Assembly (NCBI RefSeq): GCF_004365655.1
Contig: NZ_SOEO01000001.1
Location: forward strand, 682,001-746,000
DNA from: Epilithonimonas xixisoli
Lineage (GTDB): Bacteria; Bacteroidota; Bacteroidia; Flavobacteriales; Weeksellaceae
Direction: 5' to 3'
Length of the DNA: 64,000 bases
In this document: piece after piece, positions 1-7,338 of the stretch
Numbering within the stretch: position 1 is the first letter of the stretch
How the letters are laid out: each line of letters begins with the position of its first letter
Program-made: the position numbers and the translations under genes
The notes under the pieces: generated by a model
Told to the model about the DNA's origin: nothing
Database searches by the model: none
The model's input: the letters and a program-made list of their open reading frames with translations, nothing else

Positions 1-239
1 TTGTTGCTGTACCAAGGTTTGGATTCGAAGTATTCTTGGAATCTTCCATTCTCAAATTCGTAGCCGTTTCGGGCGTAGATTTCGTTGGTCAGGATGCGGA
101 TTTCTTCCAGATTCAGTTCACTGATTTGTTCTGGTTTAATGAGCCTTGTAGCGCAATCGGAGCAGTTTTTCAAGGTCTGAGCTTTATGAAATGGCGCAAA
201 AAGCATTAGAATTAAACTTATTAAAATCGTGTTTTTCAT
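1..239 (-). CDS. YARHG-domain exported protein, 3' part outside window
   Basis: This is the first ~79 residues of a minus-strand gene that runs off the left edge. It starts with an ATG at 239 and a signal peptide ending near HKAQ (about residue 20). The stretch around residues 45-79 (RILTNEIYARNGYEFENG, then a conserved aromatic WY) matches the YARHG domain, a small extracellular domain of unknown function. CNSDC-like cysteines (CSDC) follow the signal peptide. It heads, or belongs to, a run of minus-strand genes encoding small exported or membrane proteins; the next gene upstream ends only 17 bases away. No function can be given beyond an envelope location. Confidence 0.7.
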   Translation of the reverse strand, partial: MKNTILISLILMLFAPFHKAQTLKNCSDCATRLIKPEQISELNLEEIRILTNEIYARNGYEFENGRFQEYFESKPWYSN

Positions 240-256
240 CATTGATCAAATTATTT

Positions 257-553
257 CTAAGTGTTTTTTAATTTAAAATACAAGATATTAATTAAAATCA
301 TAACCAACGAGATTCCGCCCGCAATCATCGAAAACATCTGAAAAAACGCTTCCGAAAAAGCCCTTGATTCCGCATCACAGTCAATTGTACTTCCCCAAAT
401 ATCAATTCCTTTTTCGCCCTCAAACATCGCATCATTACAAGCAGAATATTCCGGAATGATGAGCAACAAGTAAATCAACAGAATCGGAATCAAAAAGATA
501 ACCAACAGAATATTGATGAATTTTAGGATTTTAAGTTTCTGCGCAACAGTCAT
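257..553 (-). CDS. small two-TM membrane protein, unknown
   Basis: A 98-residue protein with two hydrophobic segments (about residues 12-34 and 70-92) flanking a polar, acidic middle part with two cysteines (CNDAMFEGEKG and TIDCDAES). The two cysteines lie in the loop between the membrane segments and could form a disulfide in the periplasm. It starts 3 bases after the stop of the gene at 557-1183, so the two are probably co-transcribed. No family was recognised. Confidence 0.6.
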   Translation of the reverse strand: MTVAQKLKILKFINILLVIFLIPILLIYLLLIIPEYSACNDAMFEGEKGIDIWGSTIDCDAESRAFSEAFFQMFSMIAGGISLVMILINILYFKLKNT

Positions 554-556
554 ATT

Positions 557-1183
557 TTAATACAATTGATTTTCAAACGGCACAAAACCCTGAAGTTTCG
601 GTAACGGCTTCACCATTATTTTTTTCTTTTCCAAGACTGTGACTTCATCAGAACCCAATTGCTGAGATTCCACAGAATAATTTCCTGTGACCAAATCAAA
701 CTTGGTTTCCGTCGTCGTGTTTTTTCCATCCCAGATCACATTAAAATAATGAATCAGTTCAAAATTCCCACTCTGAAATTTGAATTGATGTTGCGAATGA
801 TTACCGTTTCGTTCGGTTAATATTTTCAAAATGCCATTATCGATTTCAATGTCTGGAATCACATTCCCAGCGTATTTCCCATCCTTGTGATATTGTGGCG
901 TTAGAAGTTTTGTAGAGGAAGTTACTAACTTGTACTTCGAATCCTTTTGCTGAAAGAAAATCTCCAGTTGCAAAGGTCTGGTGACGTTAGCGGTATCCAT
1001 TGTGATGGTAACTTTATCCGCCAATCCATCGCCATTCAAATCCCCATTTTCTTCCCGAACCAAAGCCGTGAATGAACTCTTCGAAGTTTGGGTTTGCGCA
1101 TTGGCAAAAATGGAAAATCCCATTAAACTAATAATGATAAACTTTCTAATCATCGGAAATATGGTTGTGTGAATCTTCTTCAT
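557..1183 (-). CDS. exported protein with one EF-hand-like repeat
   Basis: A 208-residue protein with a signal peptide (hydrophobic stretch about 12-28, cleavage near ANAQ). Residues about 46-60 read GDLNGDGLADKVTITMD, a calcium-binding D-x-N-x-D loop as in FG-GAP/VCBS repeats of secreted Bacteroidota proteins. The rest is beta-rich without catalytic motifs. The ATG at 1183 overlaps the TAA of the upstream gene by one base (TAATG), indicating translational coupling. A second ATG 10 codons downstream (MIRKF) gives a more usual signal peptide and could be the true start. Confidence 0.65.
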   Translation of the reverse strand: MKKIHTTIFPMIRKFIIISLMGFSIFANAQTQTSKSSFTALVREENGDLNGDGLADKVTITMDTANVTRPLQLEIFFQQKDSKYKLVTSSTKLLTPQYHKDGKYAGNVIPDIEIDNGILKILTERNGNHSQHQFKFQSGNFELIHYFNVIWDGKNTTTETKFDLVTGNYSVESQQLGSDEVTVLEKKKIMVKPLPKLQGFVPFENQLY

Positions 1184-1659
1184 TATTTAATTTTCTTCAG
1201 CGTCACCAAACCATAGTGAAGCCAAATCCCAAAGATGCCACTTTCCGTTTTAAAAGGTTTCTCGCCTTTCGGTTCAACGGTAGAGTTGGGTTCTGTTTGG
1301 CAGATGAAGAAATGCCCGCCGTCGATGCAGTTCATTTTGCCTGCTTTGTGAAGCGCAGTCCATCCGAATTCCTTGTACTCATAATCTTCCTCACTCTGCA
1401 AAAACCGTCTGACCAGGATCTCATCTTTCTTCGCGTCCCTTTTGGAACCAATAGTCCATCTCGCCAAGTCTGCTTCAAGCTTTGCAGGCACATCATCTGG
1501 CTTCAAATCTTTAGAACGTGAAATCACCAATGTATCTTGTATCACTGCATCGTTGTTGGGATGCACGCTGTAATTCCCAGACCAAATATCAGCTTCTTTC
1601 TTTTGGGAAAATGCATTGATGGAAATTAAGATTAAAATAAATAAAAAAGAGATTCTCAT
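1183..1659 (-). CDS. exported protein, unknown
   Basis: The frame is open from 1731, but the ATG at 1659 gives a clean signal peptide (MRISFLFILILISINAFSQ), so that start is chosen; this yields 158 residues. The mature part starts with a lipid/heme-like NYSVHPN segment and ends with CIDGGHFFICQTEPN followed by a C-terminal aromatic region (GIFGIWLHYGLVTL). The two cysteines near residues 110-118 may pair. It sits between a membrane protein gene and the EF-hand-like exported protein and shares their strand. No family recognised. Confidence 0.6.
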   Translation of the reverse strand: MRISFLFILILISINAFSQKKEADIWSGNYSVHPNNDAVIQDTLVISRSKDLKPDDVPAKLEADLARWTIGSKRDAKKDEILVRRFLQSEEDYEYKEFGWTALHKAGKMNCIDGGHFFICQTEPNSTVEPKGEKPFKTESGIFGIWLHYGLVTLKKIK

Positions 1660-1705
1660 TGTTTGAGTTTTAAATTTTATAATAAAGGATTCTAGAATTA
1701 TGTTT

Positions 1706-2143
1706 CTATTTGGTTTCATATATTGCCCCAATCCGCTTCCGAAACACTAAAAATTGAACCCCGTTAAAAATCAAATAAACAACTGCACAAACAAGAAACG
1801 TCGTAAAAATATGACTCCCCGCAGAATACAAATCTAAGCTTGCCATCAAAGCAAAAACCACCACACCAATTGGAATTGCGACAAAACTCAACAGTGATAA
1901 ATAATATCGGTTTCTAATCTCATCAATCAAATTAAGAAAAAAGGTGAGCGAACCAATCAACATTCCAATGAGAAAAGCGAGCGAATAACCAAGATTGATA
2001 AGAATGTCTAGGATATTCATCACCGTGTCAAACCAAGTGTCGCTGTCATAATCTCTTTCAGAAATCACCAAACGATAAATTATGAATAGAACGATGCTGA
2101 ACAAAACATTCGCTCCCCAGAATTTAAAGATTAGTTTTTTCAT
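1706..2143 (-). CDS. four-TM membrane protein, unknown
   Basis: A 145-residue integral membrane protein with four hydrophobic helices (about residues 8-25, 45-72, 82-105 and 112-133). No conserved active-site residues are evident. The ATG at 2143 is preceded by AT-rich sequence. The gene is 46 bases from the next exported-protein gene and probably shares its transcript. Confidence 0.6.
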   Translation of the reverse strand: MKKLIFKFWGANVLFSIVLFIIYRLVISERDYDSDTWFDTVMNILDILINLGYSLAFLIGMLIGSLTFFLNLIDEIRNRYYLSLLSFVAIPIGVVVFALMASLDLYSAGSHIFTTFLVCAVVYLIFNGVQFLVFRKRIGAIYETK

Positions 2144-2197
2144 AAGGAAAGATTTGGGGTATTGTTTTTACTAATGATTTCAGTAGTTTGAAGTTTT

Positions 2198-2725
2198 TTA
2201 CATACTAATCATCGGTTCCAGACATTTCCCTTTTTTGTAGAGGTGATTCTGTTCGTCTTTCAGATGGAGAAGGGTCTGCGTTTTCGTCTTGTTCACAAGC
2301 TTGAATCGGCGGGGCTCAAATTGATCCTTTTTGTTGGGTGTCATCGTCAAAGTTCCTTTTTCAATGGTGTATTTTCCTTCTATGAACTGCAATTGCTGGG
2401 TTTGCGCAAGCGTTTCGCCAGAGCCACTCAATTTCTTTTTTACTTCGGGATCGTACTGGTAGGTGGTGATGACCATTCGGGCATTGCTTCCAGAAGGAAA
2501 ATATTCCAGCAGATTCTCCGTCACATTCACCATCGAATCTTTCGTGACTTCATTCACATACACAAAACACTTTTTGGCATCGTCTTGTATGGCTAGACTT
2601 TGTGGTGGTTCAACTTTTTTAGGCATTACGATAGGTGGTGGCGGGAGAATTTTGGCAGGTTTCTTTTTTTGACCATATCCAAGACCACTGCTTGCAACAG
2701 CAAGCACAACGAGCAGATTTCTCAT
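2198..2725 (-). CDS. exported protein with Pro/Lys-rich N-terminus, unknown
   Basis: A 175-residue protein with a signal peptide (about 1-18, cleavage near GYGQ), then a Lys/Pro-rich linker (KKKPAKILPPPPIVMPKK) and a beta-rich domain of about 120 residues. The linker resembles those that let periplasmic proteins span to a partner. No catalytic motif is visible. It is the first gene of the minus-strand run and reads away from the divergent DKNYY gene across a 288-base intergenic region. Confidence 0.6.
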   Translation of the reverse strand: MRNLLVVLAVASSGLGYGQKKKPAKILPPPPIVMPKKVEPPQSLAIQDDAKKCFVYVNEVTKDSMVNVTENLLEYFPSGSNARMVITTYQYDPEVKKKLSGSGETLAQTQQLQFIEGKYTIEKGTLTMTPNKKDQFEPRRFKLVNKTKTQTLLHLKDEQNHLYKKGKCLEPMISM

Positions 2726-3013
2726 AGTTTTATAATTTGTACCAATAATCCAGCAAATTCACCGCCAATGTCATCCATCTCATTCAATTTCCCAAAACAT
2801 TCACTGATTAATCAATAAAAACACATTACACTTTCTGAATAAATTAAAATCAAATTCCCACCACATTGTCCTGCTGAGGCTCTCGAAGCACCACAAAACA
2901 AACCAAAATCGTCAGATTTTACCTTAATAAATCGACAGAGCCACAATTTCACAAATCCCCAATAAATTTTGGCAACCCCTTTGCTACCCTCAAACCAACT
3001 AATAACTTCCACT

Positions 3014-4759
3014 ATGCTCTACAAATTTCGTTACCTGTTTTACGGATTGTTTCTTTTTGTTTTCGTGATGATGTTTGCGGTGATGTTCATCTCGCTTTCA
3101 GACAAGGGCGATCCCATAGGCTACGGTGCCGACAAAACCGACCTCAACGGTGTTTTCACCCGCTTCGAGGGAAAGATCTACGCCTCGGTGCCGAGCAATG
3201 GTGATTATGAAGTCATAGACGCCGATCCCGCCAGTTTCAAGACCATTCCAGACACTTATGCAGATGCTCACATCGGCTATGACCGCAAGCACGTCTATGC
3301 CGGGAATATGATTTTGGAAGGTTTAGACCCTGCCAAGCTGAGAGTCATTGGTAACAATTATTACACCGATGGCAACACCACTTACTACTGTGCCCGCAAC
3401 TCTGAGAAAAATGAATCTCTCAGCGCCGTCGGCTTTATCATCCGGTTGGGCGCGCAGGGTCTGGGACTTGCGGGCAAACCACAAAATTACTGGTATCCAT
3501 TCAAGAAACTTCCTGATGGCAGGGCATACCGTTCCGGGCAGGGCTTTGCCATCGCCGTCAATGATGAAGTTGCTTTTTTCAAAGGCCAGGAACTGAACGC
3601 TTCCAATCCCAACACCATCCGCCCAATCAAAACCCAGTATTGGGATGGCGATGTGCGGGACAGCGATGCCTATTTCACAGACGGCAAAAATGTCTATTAT
3701 CAGAATGATCAACTGCCATTGAATTATAATGACAAGATCCATCAGCTGGGCATTGAGGGCGATATGCCGTCCCGAAGTGCCTATCTCATCAATCCTCAAA
3801 ACGGAATGGTCTATGTGGATGGGCAAGCGTTTGACGAATCCAAAGCGCCCTACCGACAGTTGGGAATCAATCTGGAACATGCCTACCAAGCCCTATTCGT
3901 GTCCAAAGACGGACTTTATTTCTACGACACCGAAGCTGAAAAAGTGGTGCGGGCAGGCGATAACCCGTTTGCAGACAACCAGTTTAAGGAGCTGGCACCC
4001 GATGTGTGGAGCAGTGGCAACAAAGTTTATTTTTTGAAGGCCACCGAACAGTGGGGCAGAAAGAGCGGTTTGCAGAGCAGAACCACCCACCTCTTGGCGC
4101 TCAAAGGTGTGCAGGCTTCTAGTCTCAGAAAGATCAGCCACCCCGATTCTTACAAAGGCAGTGTTTGGCAGGCTGGTAACCGCTATTTCTATTTTGATGA
4201 CCTCGGCAGTTCCCAGTTGATGCCTACCTCGATTTATGAAATCAAAGATACCAATGCCCTCAAATCTTTGGCGGGTACTGACCCCTTGGGGACAGACGCC
4301 ATCAGAGCGCTTAGCAGAAACAACAAGATCACCGAGGCAGAGGGCGACACCATCCTAAAAGCCGTGACCGACAGCAACAATGAATGGTACAAGTCCTATT
4401 GGATGATCTTCGGTGCGGTGATTCTGGTGTATGCCCTCTCATTTTTATTCCGCAATGTGAAGGTGCATCCATTCCTCATCAAAGACGGTTACCTCATCGT
4501 GAACAATTTGCTTTTTAAAAAATACAAAATAGAAGACATCGAAAAAGTGGTCTTTCGCTCGGTGAAATCCAATCCCAAAGTCGGTGGCTACGGTGGTACG
4601 ATGCGCATTGACCTGAAAAATGGAACATCCAGTCGCAACAGCCTCTTCACCACCCGAATGACCTTTGTTTCCGAAACTGACACGCAGGTCATCACCTACA
4701 TCCGCGAATTGCAAAAGATTTTGAAAGAGGCAGGGATTGAGAGTGAGTTGGCGAATTAG
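3014..4759 (+). CDS. DKNYY-repeat membrane protein
   Basis: A 581-residue protein. A TTG 45 bases upstream extends the frame, but the ATG at 3014 directly precedes a typical membrane anchor (MLYKFRYLFYGLFLFVFVMM), so it is chosen. The extracytoplasmic part contains repeats of the DKNYY type (DRKHVYAGN, DGNTTYYCA, DGKNVYYQN, SKDGLYFYD), a family of unknown function common in Bacteroidota. A second membrane helix near residues 462-482 is followed by a cytoplasmic tail of about 100 residues that looks like a small PH-type beta domain. Its GC content is visibly higher than that of its neighbours. It ends at a strong hairpin shared with the convergent DUF6266 gene. Confidence 0.75.
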   Translation: MLYKFRYLFYGLFLFVFVMMFAVMFISLSDKGDPIGYGADKTDLNGVFTRFEGKIYASVPSNGDYEVIDADPASFKTIPDTYADAHIGYDRKHVYAGNMILEGLDPAKLRVIGNNYYTDGNTTYYCARNSEKNESLSAVGFIIRLGAQGLGLAGKPQNYWYPFKKLPDGRAYRSGQGFAIAVNDEVAFFKGQELNASNPNTIRPIKTQYWDGDVRDSDAYFTDGKNVYYQNDQLPLNYNDKIHQLGIEGDMPSRSAYLINPQNGMVYVDGQAFDESKAPYRQLGINLEHAYQALFVSKDGLYFYDTEAEKVVRAGDNPFADNQFKELAPDVWSSGNKVYFLKATEQWGRKSGLQSRTTHLLALKGVQASSLRKISHPDSYKGSVWQAGNRYFYFDDLGSSQLMPTSIYEIKDTNALKSLAGTDPLGTDAIRALSRNNKITEAEGDTILKAVTDSNNEWYKSYWMIFGAVILVYALSFLFRNVKVHPFLIKDGYLIVNNLLFKKYKIEDIEKVVFRSVKSNPKVGGYGGTMRIDLKNGTSSRNSLFTTRMTFVSETDTQVITYIRELQKILKEAGIESELAN

Positions 4760-4839
4760 AAGTGCCATTAAACATTAAATATAGAGTGATCCAGATTGGG
4801 ATGTGTGAATCAATGCCTCGATTTCTGAACATAAAAAAG

Positions 4840-4880
4840 ACAAAAGCACAGAGTGTTCTGTGCTTTTGTTTTGATTTTAA
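4840..4880. terminator. bidirectional hairpin terminator
   Basis: A 13-bp perfect stem (4840-4852 with 4857-4869) and a GTGT loop, with T-rich sequence on the right and A-rich sequence on the left. It lies between the convergent genes ending at 4759 and 4877 and can serve both. Confidence 0.8.
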
Positions 4881-5512
4881 ATGCTTCCCAGGTAGAGGGA
4901 GTTGCAAGCGTTTGTTTCATCTTCGTTTTTGAAAGCCAGCCATACATGGAGCTGTTTGCCCTGCAGATGCGCGGGGAGTGTGACTTGGTATGTCGCATCC
5001 TGTCGCATACACGCATTTTCTATAAACAAAGTGTTGAGATCATCCTCTGCGGCAATGAGAATCTGAGCCAGATCCGCTTCGCGCAGAACGTTGCCACCTG
5101 AATTGTCCTGCCAAGAAATGTCCAATGTTGCCGCTGTAGGAAGTGCCAAGGGATTGCCAATGACTCCGAGCAAATTCCCTTTTGAGAAGAATATGCCCGG
5201 ATAGTGTGGCGTGATGGTATTTGCCACATAATCAATGTTGAAGTTGCTCAGCAGATTGGTCATTGCCAAATTGTATGACGACTTCATTCCCATGCGGTGT
5301 CCGAAATAATGACAAGCATAGCTTCGGTACGACTGCATAAATGTTGCGCAGTTGATCATCCTGTCTTGAATGAGCTTCTGTTTTGCACTCGGCTCTTTGG
5401 TTCTTTTTCTTGGTCGAATCTTGGTGTACTCGTTTCCAAAGACATTGGCTACCACTATACGTCCTGTGCGTCCTGAGGTGCCTGAAAGTAGGGAGTCATA
5501 AAGTTTACCCAT
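4877..5512 (-). CDS. DUF6266 family protein
   Basis: A 211-residue protein with the typical N-terminus of this Bacteroidota family (MGKLYDSLLSGTSGRTGRIV), in which a Gly-rich start is followed by a basic stretch (IRPRKRTKEPSAKQ) and, near the C-terminus, an Ig-like beta domain (DISWQDNSGGN). There is no signal peptide. The biochemical role of the family is not known. The ATG at 5512 is clear. It is monocistronic, with its own terminator at 4840-4869. Confidence 0.75.
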   Translation of the reverse strand: MGKLYDSLLSGTSGRTGRIVVANVFGNEYTKIRPRKRTKEPSAKQKLIQDRMINCATFMQSYRSYACHYFGHRMGMKSSYNLAMTNLLSNFNIDYVANTITPHYPGIFFSKGNLLGVIGNPLALPTAATLDISWQDNSGGNVLREADLAQILIAAEDDLNTLFIENACMRQDATYQVTLPAHLQGKQLHVWLAFKNEDETNACNSLYLGSI

Positions 5513-5806
5513 GGTATTTATTTTTAAGGGTTAATGATGTAAAGTTGGGTAGAATTTTGATCCATACGACCTATATGACCGACTTTGCCAAACAATACCT
5601 AATTATTCTTGTAGTAGCATTTTATTGATCCTATATTGCCATCATTTGCAGATTGCTGCAACGATTCTTTGTTACAGAATAGTTGTTAATGATTATTTTT
5701 AAGATTGTTGTTTATCTGTTTTTTGACTTTTGTAAATGTTTTGTTTATGCTGTGTATATGGTATGTTCGATGACTGTTCGATGGGTGAGGTGTCGGTGGG
5801 AATTAA

Positions 5807-5857
5807 CCACCCCCGTCAATTCGCTATGGCGAATTGCCTCCCCTCCAGAGGAGGGGA
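5807..5857. repeat. double-palindrome intergenic repeat
   Basis: Within the 447-base gene-free stretch 5513-5959 lie two adjacent perfect hairpins: 7 bp (5818-5824 with 5829-5835, loop TATG) and 8 bp (5839-5846 with 5850-5857, loop AGA), preceded by a C-run. The GC-rich composition stands out from the AT-rich surroundings and the arrangement resembles REP/BIME-like elements. Only one copy is seen in the window. The remainder of the gap holds no credible gene. Confidence 0.6.
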
Positions 5858-5921
5858 ATAGGTTTCAGGAAAGCGGTGGATGAGGTTGAGTAGGTGAATT
5901 GATGTGTGTTGGAATTAAAAA

Positions 5922-5943
5922 AAGCAGACTCTGTAGTCTGCTT
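5922..5943 (-). terminator. terminator of the small HTH gene
   Basis: A 9-bp stem (5922-5930 with 5935-5943, loop CTGT) followed on the minus strand by a run of T. It lies 17 bases beyond the stop of the HTH gene at 5960. Confidence 0.75.
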
Positions 5944-5959
5944 GGAGGGTGGTTACATT

Positions 5960-6223
5960 TTAATCGTTGTAGATTTTTAGGATGTCGAGCATCAAAATTT
6001 TTTTGAGGTATAAGGTTTTGCTTCCCATTTTGAAGTAGGAGATCAGACCTTTCTTCCTGTGGTTTACCAGCGTTCGGTAGGAGATTCTGAAAATCTCGGC
6101 TACCTGCTTGTCATCATAGACATCTTTTGTGAGGTCTATGTCTTCCAAATTAATTGGATGTCCATAATCTAAACTGGAAAGTGCTATTTTTTTAGCCTCT
6201 TCCGATTGTAGTTGTTTTTTCAT
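5960..6223 (-). CDS. small helix-turn-helix (excisionase/MerR-type) protein
   Basis: An 87-residue protein whose residues 34-80 (DKQVAEIFRISYRTLVNHRK, then KGLISYFKMGSKTLYLKKIL) form the helix-turn-helix domain of the HTH_17/excisionase class, in which a DNA-reading helix is followed by a beta wing. In Bacteroidota such proteins often accompany integrated elements, but no integrase or transposase is present here. The 36 residues before the domain are not recognised. It is monocistronic and lies on the strand opposite to the defence operon. Confidence 0.7.
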   Translation of the reverse strand: MKKQLQSEEAKKIALSSLDYGHPINLEDIDLTKDVYDDKQVAEIFRISYRTLVNHRKKGLISYFKMGSKTLYLKKILMLDILKIYND

Positions 6224-6544
6224 ACTATTTGATTTTTGGAGAAATAAAGTTAATAATTAAATTTAAAACAAAGAATAATTTTGGTTTTAATTTTATTTCA
6301 AAAGATTATATTTTTTATAAATGTTCTAGTTAAAGGCATTTTGACGTATAAAATTATTTGATGTTATTTAAATAGTTATTTTATTTGAATTATTTTTTTT
6401 AAAACTATTGTATCAATGGATATTTTTTTAAATTTATATCAATTAAATAGGGCTTAACCGATAATTTCAACTTATGTTTTGGAAGGGGTGCCAATGGTCA
6501 ACTGATTGAATTAGATTACAAGAACTTTTTAAACTCAAAAAGTC
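6224..6544. other. AT-rich intergenic region, no gene seen
   Basis: About 320 bases, very AT-rich, between the divergent HTH gene and the first tandem paralog. It must contain the promoters of both. No convincing -33/-7 pair, repeat or RNA structure could be picked out. Confidence 0.5.
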
Positions 6545-6802
6545 ATGATATATCAACATAATGGTCTTGCGGTTAATCTTTACAGCCTGAAAGTCATCAG
6601 GATAGAAAAGACAGAAGAAGGTGGTTATCTGGTCTTCGAGTTTGACAACGCCATCATTGCTGTCCTTAAGGATGAAACCGATGAATTGTTGGATGGCTCT
6701 TATCGAAATGAGCCTTTTTCGCAATATTACGAAGATATTGGAGCTTTGGAAGCGGATTTCAAAATCTGGGTTGATGCATGGAATGAAGCTGTTGTCTCTT
6801 AA
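6545..6802 (+). CDS. small protein, tandem paralog A
   Basis: An 85-residue soluble acidic protein without recognised domain. It is clearly homologous to the next gene: both start M-[IV]-Y-x-H-x-GLA-x-NL, continue with an LK-x-I-x-x-EK motif and GGYLVFEF, and share SY-x-N-x-P-x-SQY. The ATG at 6545 is fixed by this alignment. It ends in an aromatic-acidic helix (FKIWVDAWNEA). It lies 48 bases ahead of its paralog on the same strand, upstream of the defence operon. Confidence 0.65.
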   Translation: MIYQHNGLAVNLYSLKVIRIEKTEEGGYLVFEFDNAIIAVLKDETDELLDGSYRNEPFSQYYEDIGALEADFKIWVDAWNEAVVS

Positions 6803-6850
6803 TTCTCCTTAATTTTTCTAATTATCTATTCATTTTTTAAACTTAACGTT

Positions 6851-7207
6851 ATGGTCTATGAACATGGTGGTCTTGCACTCAATCTTTTTAAGCTGAAAGC
6901 TATTAAGATGGAAAAGGATAAGCATGGCGGGTATCTGGTTTTTGAATTTCATAATTTTGTAAGAGAAATCGAAGTGAAGAAGGGCAGTGGGATCTGGGAA
7001 GACCGTTCTTATGAAAATTCGCCCGTCAGCCAGTATTTTGACAACTGGGCAGATCTTGAACTTCATTATCATGAATGGACAGGGCTTTGGTTTGAGTGGA
7101 CGGGCTATATCCAGCGTGGAGACGAAGCTCTGTGGCGAAAACAAAATGGATTTGAAGATGGGTGGTGGGATGAAGCCCAAGAGGAAGAAAGGAAAAAGAG
7201 GCAATAA
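6851..7207 (+). CDS. small protein, tandem paralog B with basic/aromatic tail
   Basis: A 118-residue protein paralogous to the preceding gene over residues 1-75. It carries an additional Trp-rich, charged C-terminal tail (EWTGLWFEWTGYIQ, then a run ending EEERKKRQ). No family recognised; a phage or toxin-immunity type small protein is possible but unsupported. The ATG at 6851 aligns exactly with that of paralog A. The gene ends about 130 bases before the first gene of the defence operon, and a promoter lies between. Confidence 0.65.
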   Translation: MVYEHGGLALNLFKLKAIKMEKDKHGGYLVFEFHNFVREIEVKKGSGIWEDRSYENSPVSQYFDNWADLELHYHEWTGLWFEWTGYIQRGDEALWRKQNGFEDGWWDEAQEEERKKRQ

Positions 7208-7274
7208 CAAAGAATCAAGAGGGAAGAGGCGAGAATCAAGATTACTCTCATTAAATAAAGATTTGTTATTGGAG

Positions 7275-7288
7275 TACGGAAAACCGTA
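7275..7288. promoter_or_regulatory. inverted repeat, candidate operator of the defence operon
   Basis: A perfect 5-bp inverted repeat TACGG-AAAA-CCGTA. It ends 3 bases upstream of the TTG (-33) box of the promoter at 7292-7319, the usual place for an activator site. The regulator is unknown. Confidence 0.5.
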
Positions 7289-7291
7289 TTA

Positions 7292-7319
7292 TTGGGATGT
7301 GGTTTTTTGGCTATATTTG
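7292..7319 (+). promoter_or_regulatory. promoter of the defence operon
   Basis: TTG at 7292-7294, a 17-base spacer and TATATTTG at 7312-7319 match the Bacteroidetes primary sigma consensus (TTG-N17-20-TAnnTTTG). Transcription would start near 7326, giving a leader of about 13 bases before the ATG at 7339. Confidence 0.7.
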
Positions 7320-7338
7320 GAATTGAAAAACTAATAAT

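Noticed and set aside
5683-5883. Open frame of 66 codons on the + strand
   Set aside because: It runs through the palindromic repeat, has no homologous look, and its composition is that of a spacer.
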